From Geodermatophilus pulveris (lineage in GTDB: Bacteria; Actinomycetota; Actinomycetes; Mycobacteriales; Geodermatophilaceae), in the NCBI RefSeq assembly GCF_900188375.1, contig NZ_FZOO01000008.1, positions 62,001 to 126,000 on the forward strand: DNA of 64,000 nucleotides, read 5' to 3'. The translations under genes and the position numbers were made by a program. This document shows, in pieces, positions 41,702 to 49,790 of this stretch. The notes beneath the pieces were generated by a model. It was not told the DNA's origin and made no database searches. It was given only the letters and a program-made list of their open reading frames with translations. How positions within the stretch are numbered: the first letter of the stretch is position 1; every line of letters starts with the position of its first letter.

Positions 41702-41754
41702 GCCCGTCGTCCGCTCATGCCCGTCGTCCGCTCATGCCCGTCGTCCGCTCATGC
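41694..41754 (-). repeat. 17-bp tandem repeat creating three chained mini-ORFs before the thioesterase
   Basis: Three full copies and a partial one of CCGCTCATGCCCGTCGT (plus strand). On the minus strand ATGs start at 41752, 41735 and 41718. Each encodes MSGRRA and ends in a TGA that overlaps the following ATG (ATGA); the last overlaps the thioesterase start at 41701. This is either a slippage-prone repeat or a translational attenuator. Confidence 0.85.
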
Positions 41755-41979
41755 CGCCGCGCTACCCGGTCCTCCGGCATCCGACGCGCCGCTGCGGCCC
41801 GCTCCCGGAACAGAACCCCGCCGTCTCGTACAGTGCCGGTGTCCCGGCGTCACGGGGGCGCCGGGACACCGGACGCCCGAGCCGCCCGGGGACACCGGGG
41901 GTCGCGCCGCGGTTGCGCCCCGCTCCCGTCGGGGTACCGGCCCGGGCTCCCGCCCCCCTCCCCAGCCCCCGGAGTGCCC

Positions 41980-42867
41980 GTGGCCGAGACCGACCCGCCC
42001 GTGCCCGAGCTGCAGACCCTGTCGCCGGCGCTCTACGACGTGGGGCAGTTCGCGGTCCTCGGCGCGGGCCTGGCGCTGCTCGCCTACCTCCTCTACGCCG
42101 TGGTCAGCCGGGACGAGGTCTCCGCCCGGTACCGCCCGTCCGCGCACGCCGCCATCTGCCTGGCCGGGGTCGCGACGGCGGCCTACGCGCTGCTGCTCCT
42201 GGACTGGGACACCGGCTTCCGGCTGGTGGACGGCAGCTACCGGCCCACCGAGGAGGCGCGCACCACGGAGGGCACCCGCTACGTCGACTGGTCGGTCACC
42301 GTGCCGCTGCTGACCGTCGAGCTGCTGGCCGTCTGCTCCGTCGCCGGCACCGCCGCCCGCCGGCTGCGCGCCAGCACCATGGCCGCCGCCTTCCTGATGA
42401 TCCTCACCGGCTACCTCGGCGCCCAGGTGGTCGACCAGGGCCGGGACCGGCTGGCGCTGGTGGTGTGGGGGCTGGTCAGCACCGCGTTCCTCGGCTACCT
42501 GTACGTGGCGCTCATCGGTGCGGTGCGCCGGTCGCTGCCGACGATGGGTCCCGAGGCGGCGGCCAGCCTGCGGAACGCCACGACGGTGCTGCTGGCCTCC
42601 TTCGGCGCCTACCCGGTCGTCTACGCCGTGCCCGTGTTCGCCGACGTCACCCCCGCCTGGTTCGTCACCATGCAGGTCGGCTACTCCGTGGCCGACGTCG
42701 TGGCCAAGGTCGGCTTCGGTGTGCTGGTGCACAAGGTGGCCAAGCTGCGCACCGCCGAGGACGTCGCCGCGGGCGCCGACACGCACCCGGAACCGGTGTG
42801 GTCGGCGAACGTGCGGGAGAGCGAGGCCGTGCCGCCGGTGCCCGGACGCCGGCCCGCGGGGAGCTGA
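41980..42867 (+). CDS. Microbial rhodopsin, DTE-motif (predicted outward proton pump)
   Basis: 295 residues, seven membrane helices (about 18-43, 56-76, 101-123, 131-151, 158-182, 199-222, 226-256). Helix C reads R100-YVDWSVTVPLLTVE, giving D103, T107 and E114 at the positions of bacteriorhodopsin D85/T89/D96: the proton acceptor, DTE motif and donor of proton pumps. Helix G has the retinal Schiff-base lysine K243 (ADVVAKVGFG). R100 equals R82; AYPVVY in helix F replaces SAYPVVW. Starts at GTG 41980 after CCGGAG. No blh or carotenoid genes are near, so retinal must come from elsewhere. The A-B end and B-C loop are longer than in proteorhodopsin. Confidence 0.9.
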   Translation: MAETDPPVPELQTLSPALYDVGQFAVLGAGLALLAYLLYAVVSRDEVSARYRPSAHAAICLAGVATAAYALLLLDWDTGFRLVDGSYRPTEEARTTEGTRYVDWSVTVPLLTVELLAVCSVAGTAARRLRASTMAAAFLMILTGYLGAQVVDQGRDRLALVVWGLVSTAFLGYLYVALIGAVRRSLPTMGPEAAASLRNATTVLLASFGAYPVVYAVPVFADVTPAWFVTMQVGYSVADVVAKVGFGVLVHKVAKLRTAEDVAAGADTHPEPVWSANVRESEAVPPVPGRRPAGS

Positions 42868-42885
42868 CCGGCCGCCCGGCCGGGC

Positions 42886-43335
42886 TCAGGACGGCTCGCG
42901 GCGCATCGGGACGTGCGGGATGCCGTCCTCGACGTAGCCGGGACCGCTGCGCCGGAAGCCGAACCGCGCGTACCAGTCCGCCAGGTGGGCCTGCGCGCCC
43001 AGCGTGATCGGCACGTCCCCGCACAGCGCGATGCCGGCCTGCACCAGCCGGGCGGCCAGCCCCCGGCCGCGGTGCGCGGGCGCGGTCACCACCCGGCCGA
43101 TCGCCCGGGTGGCGCCGTCGTCGAGCACCCGGATGCCGGCGGCCACCGCGCCGTCGTCGTCCTCGAACCAGACGTGCACCGTCCCGTCCTCGGTGTCCCG
43201 GCCGTCGAGCTCCGGGTACGGGCACTGCTGCTCGACGACGAAGACGTCGACGCGCAGCCGGCACAGCCGGTAGACCTCGCCGCCGGTGAGGTCGGTGAAG
43301 CGGGCGGTGCGCAGGCGCGGCGGTGCGGCGGTCAC
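42886..43335 (-). CDS. ElaA-like GNAT acetyltransferase
   Basis: 149 residues with the GNAT fold. The N-terminal block FTDLTGGEVYRLCRLRVDVF then VVEQQCPYPELDGRDTED matches ElaA-type proteins. The acetyl-CoA loop is RVVTAPAHRGRGLAARLV (Q/RxxGxG/A), and YARFGFRRSGPGYVEDGIPH closes the domain. The substrate is unknown. The GTG at 43335 is preferred over upstream in-frame starts that would add unrelated residues. Confidence 0.85.
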   Translation of the reverse strand: MTAAPPRLRTARFTDLTGGEVYRLCRLRVDVFVVEQQCPYPELDGRDTEDGTVHVWFEDDDGAVAAGIRVLDDGATRAIGRVVTAPAHRGRGLAARLVQAGIALCGDVPITLGAQAHLADWYARFGFRRSGPGYVEDGIPHVPMRREPS

Positions 43336-43396
43336 GCACGCAGTTGTAGCCGACCGCGCGGGCCCGACCCCCGGCCGGCCGTGGTACACCTTCTGA

Positions 43397-43415
43397 TGAG
43401 GTCAGGCTTGCCTAT
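43397..43415. promoter_or_regulatory. DtxR/IdeR-type iron box upstream of iron ABC transporter
   Basis: TGAGGTCAGGCTTGCCTAT matches the 19-bp consensus TTAGGTTAGGCTAACCTAA at 14 positions. It lies 31 nt before the GTG at 43447 and contains the AGGC-N2-GCCT core. Confidence 0.7.
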
Positions 43416-43446
43416 CTTCTCGTTGCCCATCTCTCCCAGGAGCGTC

Positions 43447-44469
43447 GTGACCAGGCTCGTCCGCACCACCGCGTCCGCGCTGTCCGCCCTCACCGCCGCC
43501 GGGGTGCTCGCCGGCTGCGGGACCGGCGACGCGGCGGCCGCCGAGACGCTGACCGTCTACAGCGCCCAGCACGAGAGCCTGGTGCGCACCATGCTCGAGG
43601 GCTTCACCGAGGAGACCGGCATCACGCTGGAGTTCCGGGACGCCAACGACGCGGAGCTGGCCAACCAGATCGTGCAGGAGGGGGAGGCGTCCCCGGCCGA
43701 CGTCTTCCTCACCGAGAACAGCCCGTCGATCGACGTCCTGGACCGCGCCGGTCTGCTCGCGCCGCTGGAGCAGTCGACGCTGGACCAGGTGGGCGAGCAG
43801 TTCCGGCCGTCGTCGGGCAACTGGACCGGCTTCGCCGCCCGCTCCACCGTGCTGGTGCACAACCCCGCGCTGCTGCCCGCCGAGGAGCTGCCGGCGTCGA
43901 TCATGGACCTCGCCGGCCCGGAGTGGGAGGGCCGCATCGGCATCGCCGCCGGCGGCGCGGACTTCCAGGCGATCGTCGCCGGCGTCCTGGCGCTGCGCGG
44001 CGAGGAGGAGACCCGCGCCTGGCTGGCGGGGCTGGAGCGCAACGCCGGCGTCTACCCGAGCAACACCGCGGTGATGGTCGCCGCCGACGAGGGCGAGATC
44101 GACGCCGGCGTGATGTACCACTACTACTGGTACCGCGACCAGGCCGAGAACGGGCTCAAGGGCGACGACGCCCAGCTGCACCACTTCCGCAACGCCGACC
44201 CCGGCGCCTTCCTCAGCGTCTCCGGCGCCGGCGTGCTGGCGTCCTCCGACCAGCCGGAGCAGGCCCAGCAGCTGGTCGCCTACCTGACCGGTGAGGAGGC
44301 CCAGCGGCGGCTGGCCGAGAGCACCGCGCTGGAGTACGCGGTGGCCACCGGCGTGCCGTCGGCGGAGGCGCTGCCGCCGCTGGAGGAGCTGCAGGCACCG
44401 GAGGTCGACCCCGGCGAGCTGGACCAGGAGCGGGTCACCGAGCTGATGCAGGACGCGGGGCTGCTCTGA
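43447..44469 (+). CDS. fbpA-like: Iron(III) ABC transporter substrate-binding lipoprotein
   Basis: 340 residues. The N-terminal signal with lipobox LAGC (VTRLVRTTASALSALTAAGV, then LAGCG) anchors it outside the membrane. The mature part has the FbpA-type fold: ETLTVYSAQHESLVRTMLEG, DVFLTENSPSIDVLDRAGL, and the paired tyrosines in GVMYHYYWYRDQ that bind Fe3+ in this class. The GTG at 43447 with AGGAG upstream is used; an ATG at 43396 would put the iron box inside the coding region. First gene of a three-gene operon. Confidence 0.9.
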   Translation: MTRLVRTTASALSALTAAGVLAGCGTGDAAAAETLTVYSAQHESLVRTMLEGFTEETGITLEFRDANDAELANQIVQEGEASPADVFLTENSPSIDVLDRAGLLAPLEQSTLDQVGEQFRPSSGNWTGFAARSTVLVHNPALLPAEELPASIMDLAGPEWEGRIGIAAGGADFQAIVAGVLALRGEEETRAWLAGLERNAGVYPSNTAVMVAADEGEIDAGVMYHYYWYRDQAENGLKGDDAQLHHFRNADPGAFLSVSGAGVLASSDQPEQAQQLVAYLTGEEAQRRLAESTALEYAVATGVPSAEALPPLEELQAPEVDPGELDQERVTELMQDAGLL

Positions 44470-46061
44470 GCGCACCCGCGGCACCGGGGACCGTCCCGCG
44501 GACGACGGCCCGGCCGGCCGTCCCGGGGCGGTCGCGCGCGGCCCGGTCCCCGCTGGCCCTGCTCGCCGCCGCCGCGGTCGCCCTGCTGGCGCTGCTGCCG
44601 CTGGGCTACGTGGTGGTCGCGCTGGCCGACGTGGGCTGGGCCGGGGTCCGCGACCTGGTCGTCCGCCCGCGGGTGGCCGAGCTGCTGGGCAACACCGCGC
44701 GGCTGGTCGGCGGCACGGTGCTGCTGTGCGCCGTCCTCGGCGTTGCGGCGGCGTGGCTGGTGGAGCGCACCGCGCTGCCGGGACGCCGGGTGTGGCACGT
44801 GCTGCTGGTCGCGCCGCTGGCGGTGCCGGCGTTCGTGAACAGCTACGCCTGGATCTCCCTGCTGCCCTGGCTGGACACCTACGGCGGCGCGCTGCTGGTC
44901 GTGACCCTGTCCTACTTCCCGTTCGTCTACCTGCCGGTGGTCGCCGCCTTCCGCGGGCTGGACCCCGCGCTGGAGGACACCGCCCGCGGCCTCGGGCTCT
45001 CCGGTGCCGCGGTGTTCGCGCGGGTGCAGCTGCCGCAGCTGCGGGTGGCGCTGCTCGGCGGCTCGCTGCTGGTCGCGCTGCACGTGCTCGCCGAGTTCGG
45101 CGCGCTGCAGATGCTGCGCTACCCGACCTTCACCACCGCGATCTACGACCAGTACCGGGCCACCTTCAACGGCCCGGGCGCCACCGCGCTGGCCGGCGTC
45201 CTGCTGCTGCTGTGCCTGCTGCTGCTCCTGGCCGAGCTGCGGCTGCGCGGCCGGCGCGGGTACGCGCGCACCGGCGCCGGCGTGGCCCGCGCCGGGCGGC
45301 CGGTGCGCCTGCGCGCCTGGGCGGCGCCGGCGCTGCTGGCCCTCGGCGGGCTGGTCGCGCTGTCGCTGGCCGTGCCGCTGGGCAGCCTGGCGCTGTGGAT
45401 GGTGCGCGGCTCGTCCACCGCGGTGTCCCTGCCCGCGCTGGCCGGGACCACCGGGACGACCCTCGGGCTGGCCGCGGTCGCCGCCCTCGTCACCACCGCG
45501 ATGGCGCTGCCCACCGGCTGGCTCGCCGTCCGGGCGCGCGGGCGGGTGGCCACGCTGCTGGAGCGCAGCACCTACCTGGGCAGCTCGGTGCCGGCCATCG
45601 TCATCGCCCTGGCGCTGGTCACCGTCTCCCTCGAGGTGACGCCGTGGGCCTACCAGACGGTGCCGGTGCTGCTGGCCGCCTACGCGGTGCTGTTCCTGCC
45701 GCGCGGCCTGGTCCCCGTGCGCGCCGCCGTGGAGCAGGCCCCGCCGCTCTACGACGACGTCGCGGCCTCGCTGGGCTCCTCGGCGGCCGACCGGCTGCGC
45801 CGGGTGACGCTGCCGCTGCTCGCCCCCGGGCTCGGGGCCGGGGCGGCGCTGGTGTTCCTCGCCGTGGTCACCGAGCTGACCGCCACCCTGCTGCTCGCCC
45901 CCACCGGGACGACCACGCTGGCCACCGCCTTCTGGTCGGCCAGCAGCGCGCTGGAGTACGGCGCGGCCGCCCCGTACGCGGTGGTCATGGTGCTGCTGTC
46001 GGCACCGGCGACCGTGCTGCTGTCCCGCGACGCCCTGACCACCCGAGGACGGCTGACGTGA
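44466..46061 (+). CDS. fbpB-like: Iron(III) ABC transporter permease (fused, FbpB-type)
   Basis: 531 residues, twelve predicted membrane helices in two homologous halves, each with the EAA-type loop (DTARGLGLSGAAVFARVQLP near 170; DVAASLGSSAADRLRRVTLP near 435). No ATG, GTG or TTG lies between the previous stop and the codon at 44610, yet the first membrane helix (SPLALLAAAAVALLALLP) is encoded upstream of it. The likely start is therefore CTG at 44466, overlapping the TGA of the preceding gene (CTGA). This is a rare start codon. Confidence 0.88.
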   Translation: MSAPAAPGTVPRTTARPAVPGRSRAARSPLALLAAAAVALLALLPLGYVVVALADVGWAGVRDLVVRPRVAELLGNTARLVGGTVLLCAVLGVAAAWLVERTALPGRRVWHVLLVAPLAVPAFVNSYAWISLLPWLDTYGGALLVVTLSYFPFVYLPVVAAFRGLDPALEDTARGLGLSGAAVFARVQLPQLRVALLGGSLLVALHVLAEFGALQMLRYPTFTTAIYDQYRATFNGPGATALAGVLLLLCLLLLLAELRLRGRRGYARTGAGVARAGRPVRLRAWAAPALLALGGLVALSLAVPLGSLALWMVRGSSTAVSLPALAGTTGTTLGLAAVAALVTTAMALPTGWLAVRARGRVATLLERSTYLGSSVPAIVIALALVTVSLEVTPWAYQTVPVLLAAYAVLFLPRGLVPVRAAVEQAPPLYDDVAASLGSSAADRLRRVTLPLLAPGLGAGAALVFLAVVTELTATLLLAPTGTTTLATAFWSASSALEYGAAAPYAVVMVLLSAPATVLLSRDALTTRGRLT

Positions 46062-47110
46062 GCTCCCTGACGGTCACCGGCGTGACCCGGTCCTACGGCG
46101 GGACGCCGGTGCTCACCGGCGTCGACCTGCACGTGCCCGAGGGCGGCGTCACCGCGCTGCTCGGCCCGTCCGGGTGCGGCAAGACGACGCTGCTGCGCCT
46201 GGTCGCGGGCTTCGACGACCCCGACACCGGGACCGTGGAGGTCGGCGGGCGGACGGTCGCCGGCGCCGGCCGCAGCGTGCCGGCCCGCCGCCGCCGGATC
46301 GGCTTCGTGCCGCAGGAGGGCGGGCTGTTCCCGCACCTGTCGGTGGCCGGCAACGTCAGCTTCGGCCTGCCCCGGCGGCAGCGCCGGGACGCCGGGCGGG
46401 TGGCCGCGCTGCTGGAGCTGGTCGGCCTGGACCCCGCGCTGGCCGGGCGCGCGCCGCACCAGCTGTCCGGCGGCCAGCAGCAGCGGGTCGCGCTGGCCCG
46501 CGCGCTGGCGCCGGCGCCGTCCCTGGTGCTGCTCGACGAGCCGTTCTCCTCGCTGGACGCGTCGCTGCGGGAGGAGACCCGGCAGGCGGTCGCCGACGCG
46601 CTGGCCGCCGCGGGCGCGACCACCGTGCTGGTCACCCACGACCAGGCCGAGGCGCTGTCGATGGCCGACCAGGTGGCCGTGCTGCGCGGCGGCCGGCTGG
46701 TGCAGCTGGCCGACCCGCGCACCCTCTACCGCAGCCCGCGGGACCTCGACGTGGCCACCTTCGTCGGGGAGTCGGTGGTGCTCGACGCCGACGTCCGCGG
46801 CGGCCGGGCGCACTCGGCCCTCGGCGTGCTCGACCTGGAGCGGTCCTGCCCCGACGGGCCGGCGCGGGTGCTGCTGCGCCCCGAGCAGCTGCGGTTGGGG
46901 CCGCCGTCCGGGGCCGGACCGCGAGCCCGCGTCCGCGCCGTCGACTTCTACGGCCACGACGCGCGGGTGCGCCTCGAGCTGCCCTCCGGGGTGGCGTTCA
47001 GCGCCCGGCTGGAGGGCTGGGACCTGCCGGCGGCGGGGGAGGACGTGACGGTCGGCGTGCTGGGGGCGGCCCTGCCGTTCCCGGGGGACGGCGCCCGCGT
47101 CCCGGCCTGA
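46058..47110 (+). CDS. fbpC-like: Iron(III) ABC transporter ATP-binding protein
   Basis: 350 residues. Walker [10 protein letters not shown] near 38-46, Q-loop [21 protein letters not shown] signature [15 protein letters not shown], Walker [13 protein letters not shown] and switch histidine [11 protein letters not shown]. The C-terminal 100 residues form a TOBE-type regulatory domain ([28 protein letters not shown]). It powers the FbpAB-like importer. The GTG at 46058 overlaps the permease stop (GTGA). Confidence 0.92.
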   Translation: MSSLTVTGVTRSYGGTPVLTGVDLHVPEGGVTALLGPSGCGKTTLLRLVAGFDDPDTGTVEVGGRTVAGAGRSVPARRRRIGFVPQEGGLFPHLSVAGNVSFGLPRRQRRDAGRVAALLELVGLDPALAGRAPHQLSGGQQQRVALARALAPAPSLVLLDEPFSSLDASLREETRQAVADALAAAGATTVLVTHDQAEALSMADQVAVLRGGRLVQLADPRTLYRSPRDLDVATFVGESVVLDADVRGGRAHSALGVLDLERSCPDGPARVLLRPEQLRLGPPSGAGPRARVRAVDFYGHDARVRLELPSGVAFSARLEGWDLPAAGEDVTVGVLGAALPFPGDGARVPA

Positions 47111-47124
47111 GTGCGGGCGGTGAG

Positions 47125-47143
47125 TTAGGTGTGCCTAAGCTCA
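47125..47143. promoter_or_regulatory. DtxR/IdeR-type iron box and -10 of the aldolase-epimerase-GT operon
   Basis: TTAGGTGTGCCTAAGCTCA matches the 19-bp iron-box consensus at 14 positions, with a TTAGG-N4-CCTAA core. A TAAGCT -10 box (47136-47141) lies inside it and ends 7 nt before the GTG at 47149, which suggests a leaderless, iron-repressed transcript. Confidence 0.72.
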
Positions 47144-47148
47144 CCGGC

Positions 47149-47931
47149 GTGGACCTCCTCCTCTTCACGGTCGACCCCGCGTGGGGCGCCGACGTGGTCG
47201 CCGCCGGTGCGGCCGGGATCGTCGTGGACTGGGAGCGGCGCGGCAAGCACCGCCGCCAGCTCGGCGAGGGCACCCAGATCAACGACGACACCCCCGCCGA
47301 CCTCAGCCGCATGCGGGCCGCCACGGACGGCCTGCTGGTCTGCCGGCTCAACGGCTTCGGCCCGTGGACGCCCGCCGAGGTCGACGACGCCGTCGCCCGG
47401 GGCGCCGACGAGCTGCTGCTGCCGATGGTCCGCACGACCGAGCAGCTCGACCGGACCCTGGACGCGGTCGCCGGCCGCTGCGGGCTGGGCATCCTCGTCG
47501 AGACGCAGGACGGCGTGGCCCGCGCCGCCGAGCTGGCCCGCCGGCCGCTGTCCCGGGTGTACGTGGGCCTCAACGACCTGCGCATCGACCGTGGCGCCGA
47601 CCAGCTGTTCACGCCCCTGGTCGACGGCACGGTGGACGCCGTCCGCGCCGTGGTGCCCGGCTCCTTCGGCGTCGGCGGGCTCACCCTGCCCGAGGGTGGC
47701 GCGCCGGTGCCGGCCGAGCTGCTCGCCGCGGAGCTGGTGCGCTGCGGCGCGGACTTCACCTTCCTGCGCCGGTCGTTCACCGCCGACATGGCCGGCCGCG
47801 ACCCGTTCGTCGAGGTGCCCCGGCTGCTCGCCGCCCTCGCCGGGATGGCCGCCGCAGGCCCGGCGGAGGTGGCCGGGCGGCGGGCCGCCCTCGTGGCGGC
47901 GGTGACCGGGAGGGTGCCGGTGGTCGCGTGA
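47149..47931 (+). CDS. HpcH/HpaI aldolase / citrate lyase-like protein
   Basis: 260 residues, TIM barrel of the citrate-lyase-beta/HpcH group. GIVVDWERRGKHRRQLGEGT, LLVCRLNGFG, DELLLPMVRTTEQLD, GLGILVETQDGVARAAELAR (the metal glutamate) and VYVGLNDLRIDRGADQLF (the metal aspartate) follow the family order. It may cleave or form a C-C bond in a hydroxy acid. First of three genes joined by GTGA overlaps under an iron box. The leaderless GTG at 47149 is preferred; GTG 47131 lies inside the box. Confidence 0.8.
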   Translation: MDLLLFTVDPAWGADVVAAGAAGIVVDWERRGKHRRQLGEGTQINDDTPADLSRMRAATDGLLVCRLNGFGPWTPAEVDDAVARGADELLLPMVRTTEQLDRTLDAVAGRCGLGILVETQDGVARAAELARRPLSRVYVGLNDLRIDRGADQLFTPLVDGTVDAVRAVVPGSFGVGGLTLPEGGAPVPAELLAAELVRCGADFTFLRRSFTADMAGRDPFVEVPRLLAALAGMAAAGPAEVAGRRAALVAAVTGRVPVVA

Positions 47932-48782
47932 GGGCGCTGGTGACCGGGGCCGGCGGGTTCGTCGGCCGGCACCTGGTCGCCCGGCTGCGCGGCGACGGCT
48001 GGGACGTCGTCCCGCTGACCCGCGCCGGCGTCGACCTGGCCGACGCCGGCGCCGCCGCGGCGGCCGTCCGTGCGGCCGACCCCGACGTCGTCTTCTCGCT
48101 GGCCGCCGGCCGACGCCGGGCCACCGCGGCCGAGCGGGCGGCGACGACGGCGGTCAACACGTCGCCGTGGCTGGTCGACGCGCTGCCTGCGCGCTGCCGG
48201 GTGGTCGTGCGGCTGGGGTCCTCCACCGAGTACGCCGCGGCACCGGTGCCGCTGGCCGAGGACGCCGCGCTGCGCCCGCGCGGCTTCTTCGGGGCCACCA
48301 AGGCCGCCGGCTCGCTGCTGCTGCAGGCCGCGGCCGCCGAGCGCGGGGTGCGCGCGGCGGTGCTGCGGGCCTTCCAAGTGTACGGGCCGGGCGACCACCC
48401 GACCCGGCTGGTGCCCGTCGTGCTCGACGCCGCCCGCACCGGGGCCGCGGTGCCGCTGCCGGCGCGGGTGAGCCGGCGGGACTGGGTGTGGGTCGGCGAC
48501 GTCGTCGACGCCTGCGTCCGCGCCGCGCTCGCCGACGACCTGCCGCCCGGCCAGGTGCTGAACATCGGCACCGGTGTGCAGACCTCGACGGAGGAGCTGG
48601 CGGCGGTCGCCTCTCGGGTGACCGGCCGGCCGATCGCCGTGGCCGCCGGCGCGCACCCCGGGCGCGACTGGGACACCGACTGCTGGGTCAGCGACCCGGC
48701 GCTCGCCGCCTCGCTGCTCGGCTGGGTGCCGACGGTCGACCTGGCGGAGGGACTGGCCCGCACCTGGGCCGCGCTCGCGTGA
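47928..48782 (+). CDS. NAD-dependent epimerase/dehydratase
   Basis: 284 residues, extended SDR. Nucleotide loop TGAGGFVGRHL near 6-16; Ser region RLGSSTEYAA; the catalytic YxxxK is replaced by a FFGATKAAG segment, where Phe stands in the tyrosine position and the lysine is kept. This may mean altered or lost redox chemistry. VYGPGDHPTRLVPVVLDAA and NIGTGVQTSTEELA are typical sugar-nucleotide epimerase blocks. Middle gene of the iron-box operon. Confidence 0.85.
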   Translation: MRALVTGAGGFVGRHLVARLRGDGWDVVPLTRAGVDLADAGAAAAAVRAADPDVVFSLAAGRRRATAAERAATTAVNTSPWLVDALPARCRVVVRLGSSTEYAAAPVPLAEDAALRPRGFFGATKAAGSLLLQAAAAERGVRAAVLRAFQVYGPGDHPTRLVPVVLDAARTGAAVPLPARVSRRDWVWVGDVVDACVRAALADDLPPGQVLNIGTGVQTSTEELAAVASRVTGRPIAVAAGAHPGRDWDTDCWVSDPALAASLLGWVPTVDLAEGLARTWAALA

Positions 48783-49453
48783 GCGCTGCGGGGGGCCGGG
48801 TCGCCGTCGTCGTCCCGGTGTACCGGAACGCGGCCACGCTGCCGGCGCTGGTCGACCGGCTGGGCCTGGCGCTGGCCGGGCGGGACTGGCGGCTGCGGCT
48901 GGTGGTCGACGCCTGCCCGGCCGGGAGTGCCGAGGTGGCACGGTCGCTGGCCGGGCCGCGGGTGGCGGTGACGGTGCTGCCGGTCAACGGCGGCCAGCAC
49001 GCCGCGCTGCGGCGGGGGCTGGCCCTCGAGCCGGACGCCGGGGCCTGGGTGTGCCTGGACGCCGACCTGCAGGACCCGCCGGAGGCCGTGCCGGGGCTGC
49101 TCGACCGGCTGGCCGGCGGCGACGTCGAGGCGGTGTTCGCCGGGCGGCGGGGCGCCTACGAGTCGTGGGCGCGGCGGGTGTCGGGCGACCTGCACCGGCG
49201 GGTGGCGGCCCGGCTGACCGGGCTGCCGCCGGACGCCGGCGCGTTCCTCGCGCTCGGCCCGGCGGTGCGGGCCGCCGTGCTGGCTGCTCCGGAGGCCCCG
49301 AGCGTGGTGCTCGCCGTCGGGCTGGCCGGGCGGCCGGTGACCAGCCTGCCGGTGGCGCGGGACGCCCGGCCGGAGGGACGGTCGGCGTGGACGGCGCGGG
49401 CCCGGCTGAGCCAGTCGGCGCGCTCGCTCGGCTGGGCGCTGCGCCAGCGGTAG
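48779..49453 (+). CDS. Glycosyltransferase family 2
   Basis: 224 residues, GT-A fold. VAVVVPVYRNAATLPALVDR, LRLVVDACPAGS, GGQHAALRRGLALEPDAGAW and the DXD motif VCLDADLQDPPEAVPGLLD. The QDPPE block is typical of dolichol-phosphate-sugar-like GT2 enzymes, but there is no C-terminal membrane region. It probably transfers a sugar made or modified by the epimerase next to it. Last gene of the iron-box operon (inference: an iron-responsive glycosylated metabolite). Confidence 0.85.
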   Translation: MSAAGGRVAVVVPVYRNAATLPALVDRLGLALAGRDWRLRLVVDACPAGSAEVARSLAGPRVAVTVLPVNGGQHAALRRGLALEPDAGAWVCLDADLQDPPEAVPGLLDRLAGGDVEAVFAGRRGAYESWARRVSGDLHRRVAARLTGLPPDAGAFLALGPAVRAAVLAAPEAPSVVLAVGLAGRPVTSLPVARDARPEGRSAWTARARLSQSARSLGWALRQR

Positions 49454-49726
49454 CAGTACGCGGTGCGCACCGCGCAGTCGACCGACGTGTCGGGCGCCGT
49501 CAGGTTGCTGCGCCTCTCCGTGCCGTCGGGCCCTGGGACGCGATCCACCCGATCACGACGGACGGTGAGGGGAGCCGTCTGCTGCCGAGTGCTGGCCAGG
49601 CCTGTCTCCGGATGGTCTCGACGACGGGGACGTTCCCCACGACGACCGACGCGGCCGGCCGCTCCTCCGCAGGCTGTCAAGCCTTTCGGTCGATCTGTGG
49701 ACGGCCGTCTGAGCTGCGGATTCGCG
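49454..49726. other. Gene-free stretch upstream of the SOS promoter
   Basis: About 270 nt between the GT2 stop and the HNH promoter. It is less GC-rich than its surroundings, has no convincing frame, and shows no repeat or terminator hairpin that stands out. Confidence 0.45.
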
Positions 49727-49771
49727 TTGATCAACCGCTGTGTCCGTGGTAGACTTCGAACACGTGATCGA
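49727..49771 (+). promoter_or_regulatory. Promoter and SOS (LexA) box of the HNH gene
   Basis: TTGATC (49727-49732), 17-nt spacer, TAGACT (49750-49755), then TCGAAC-ACGT-GATCGA at 49756-49771. This is one mismatch from the actinobacterial SOS box TCGAAC-N4-GTTCGA. The box covers the predicted transcription start, the best position for LexA repression. Confidence 0.75.
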
Positions 49772-49790
49772 GCCGGTGGGGAGGGGTGTC

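Noticed and set aside
41694..41754. Possible CRISPR-like repeat array.
   Set aside because: The units are only 17 bp, directly abutting with no spacers, and no cas gene is near.
43396..43446. ATG at 43396 as start of the iron-binding lipoprotein.
   Set aside because: The iron box at 43397-43415 would fall inside the coding region, and the signal peptide begins properly at the GTG at 43447.
49740..49790. GTG at 49740 as start of the HNH gene.
   Set aside because: It lies upstream of the -10 box and SOS box; the GTG at 49791 has a strong ribosome site.
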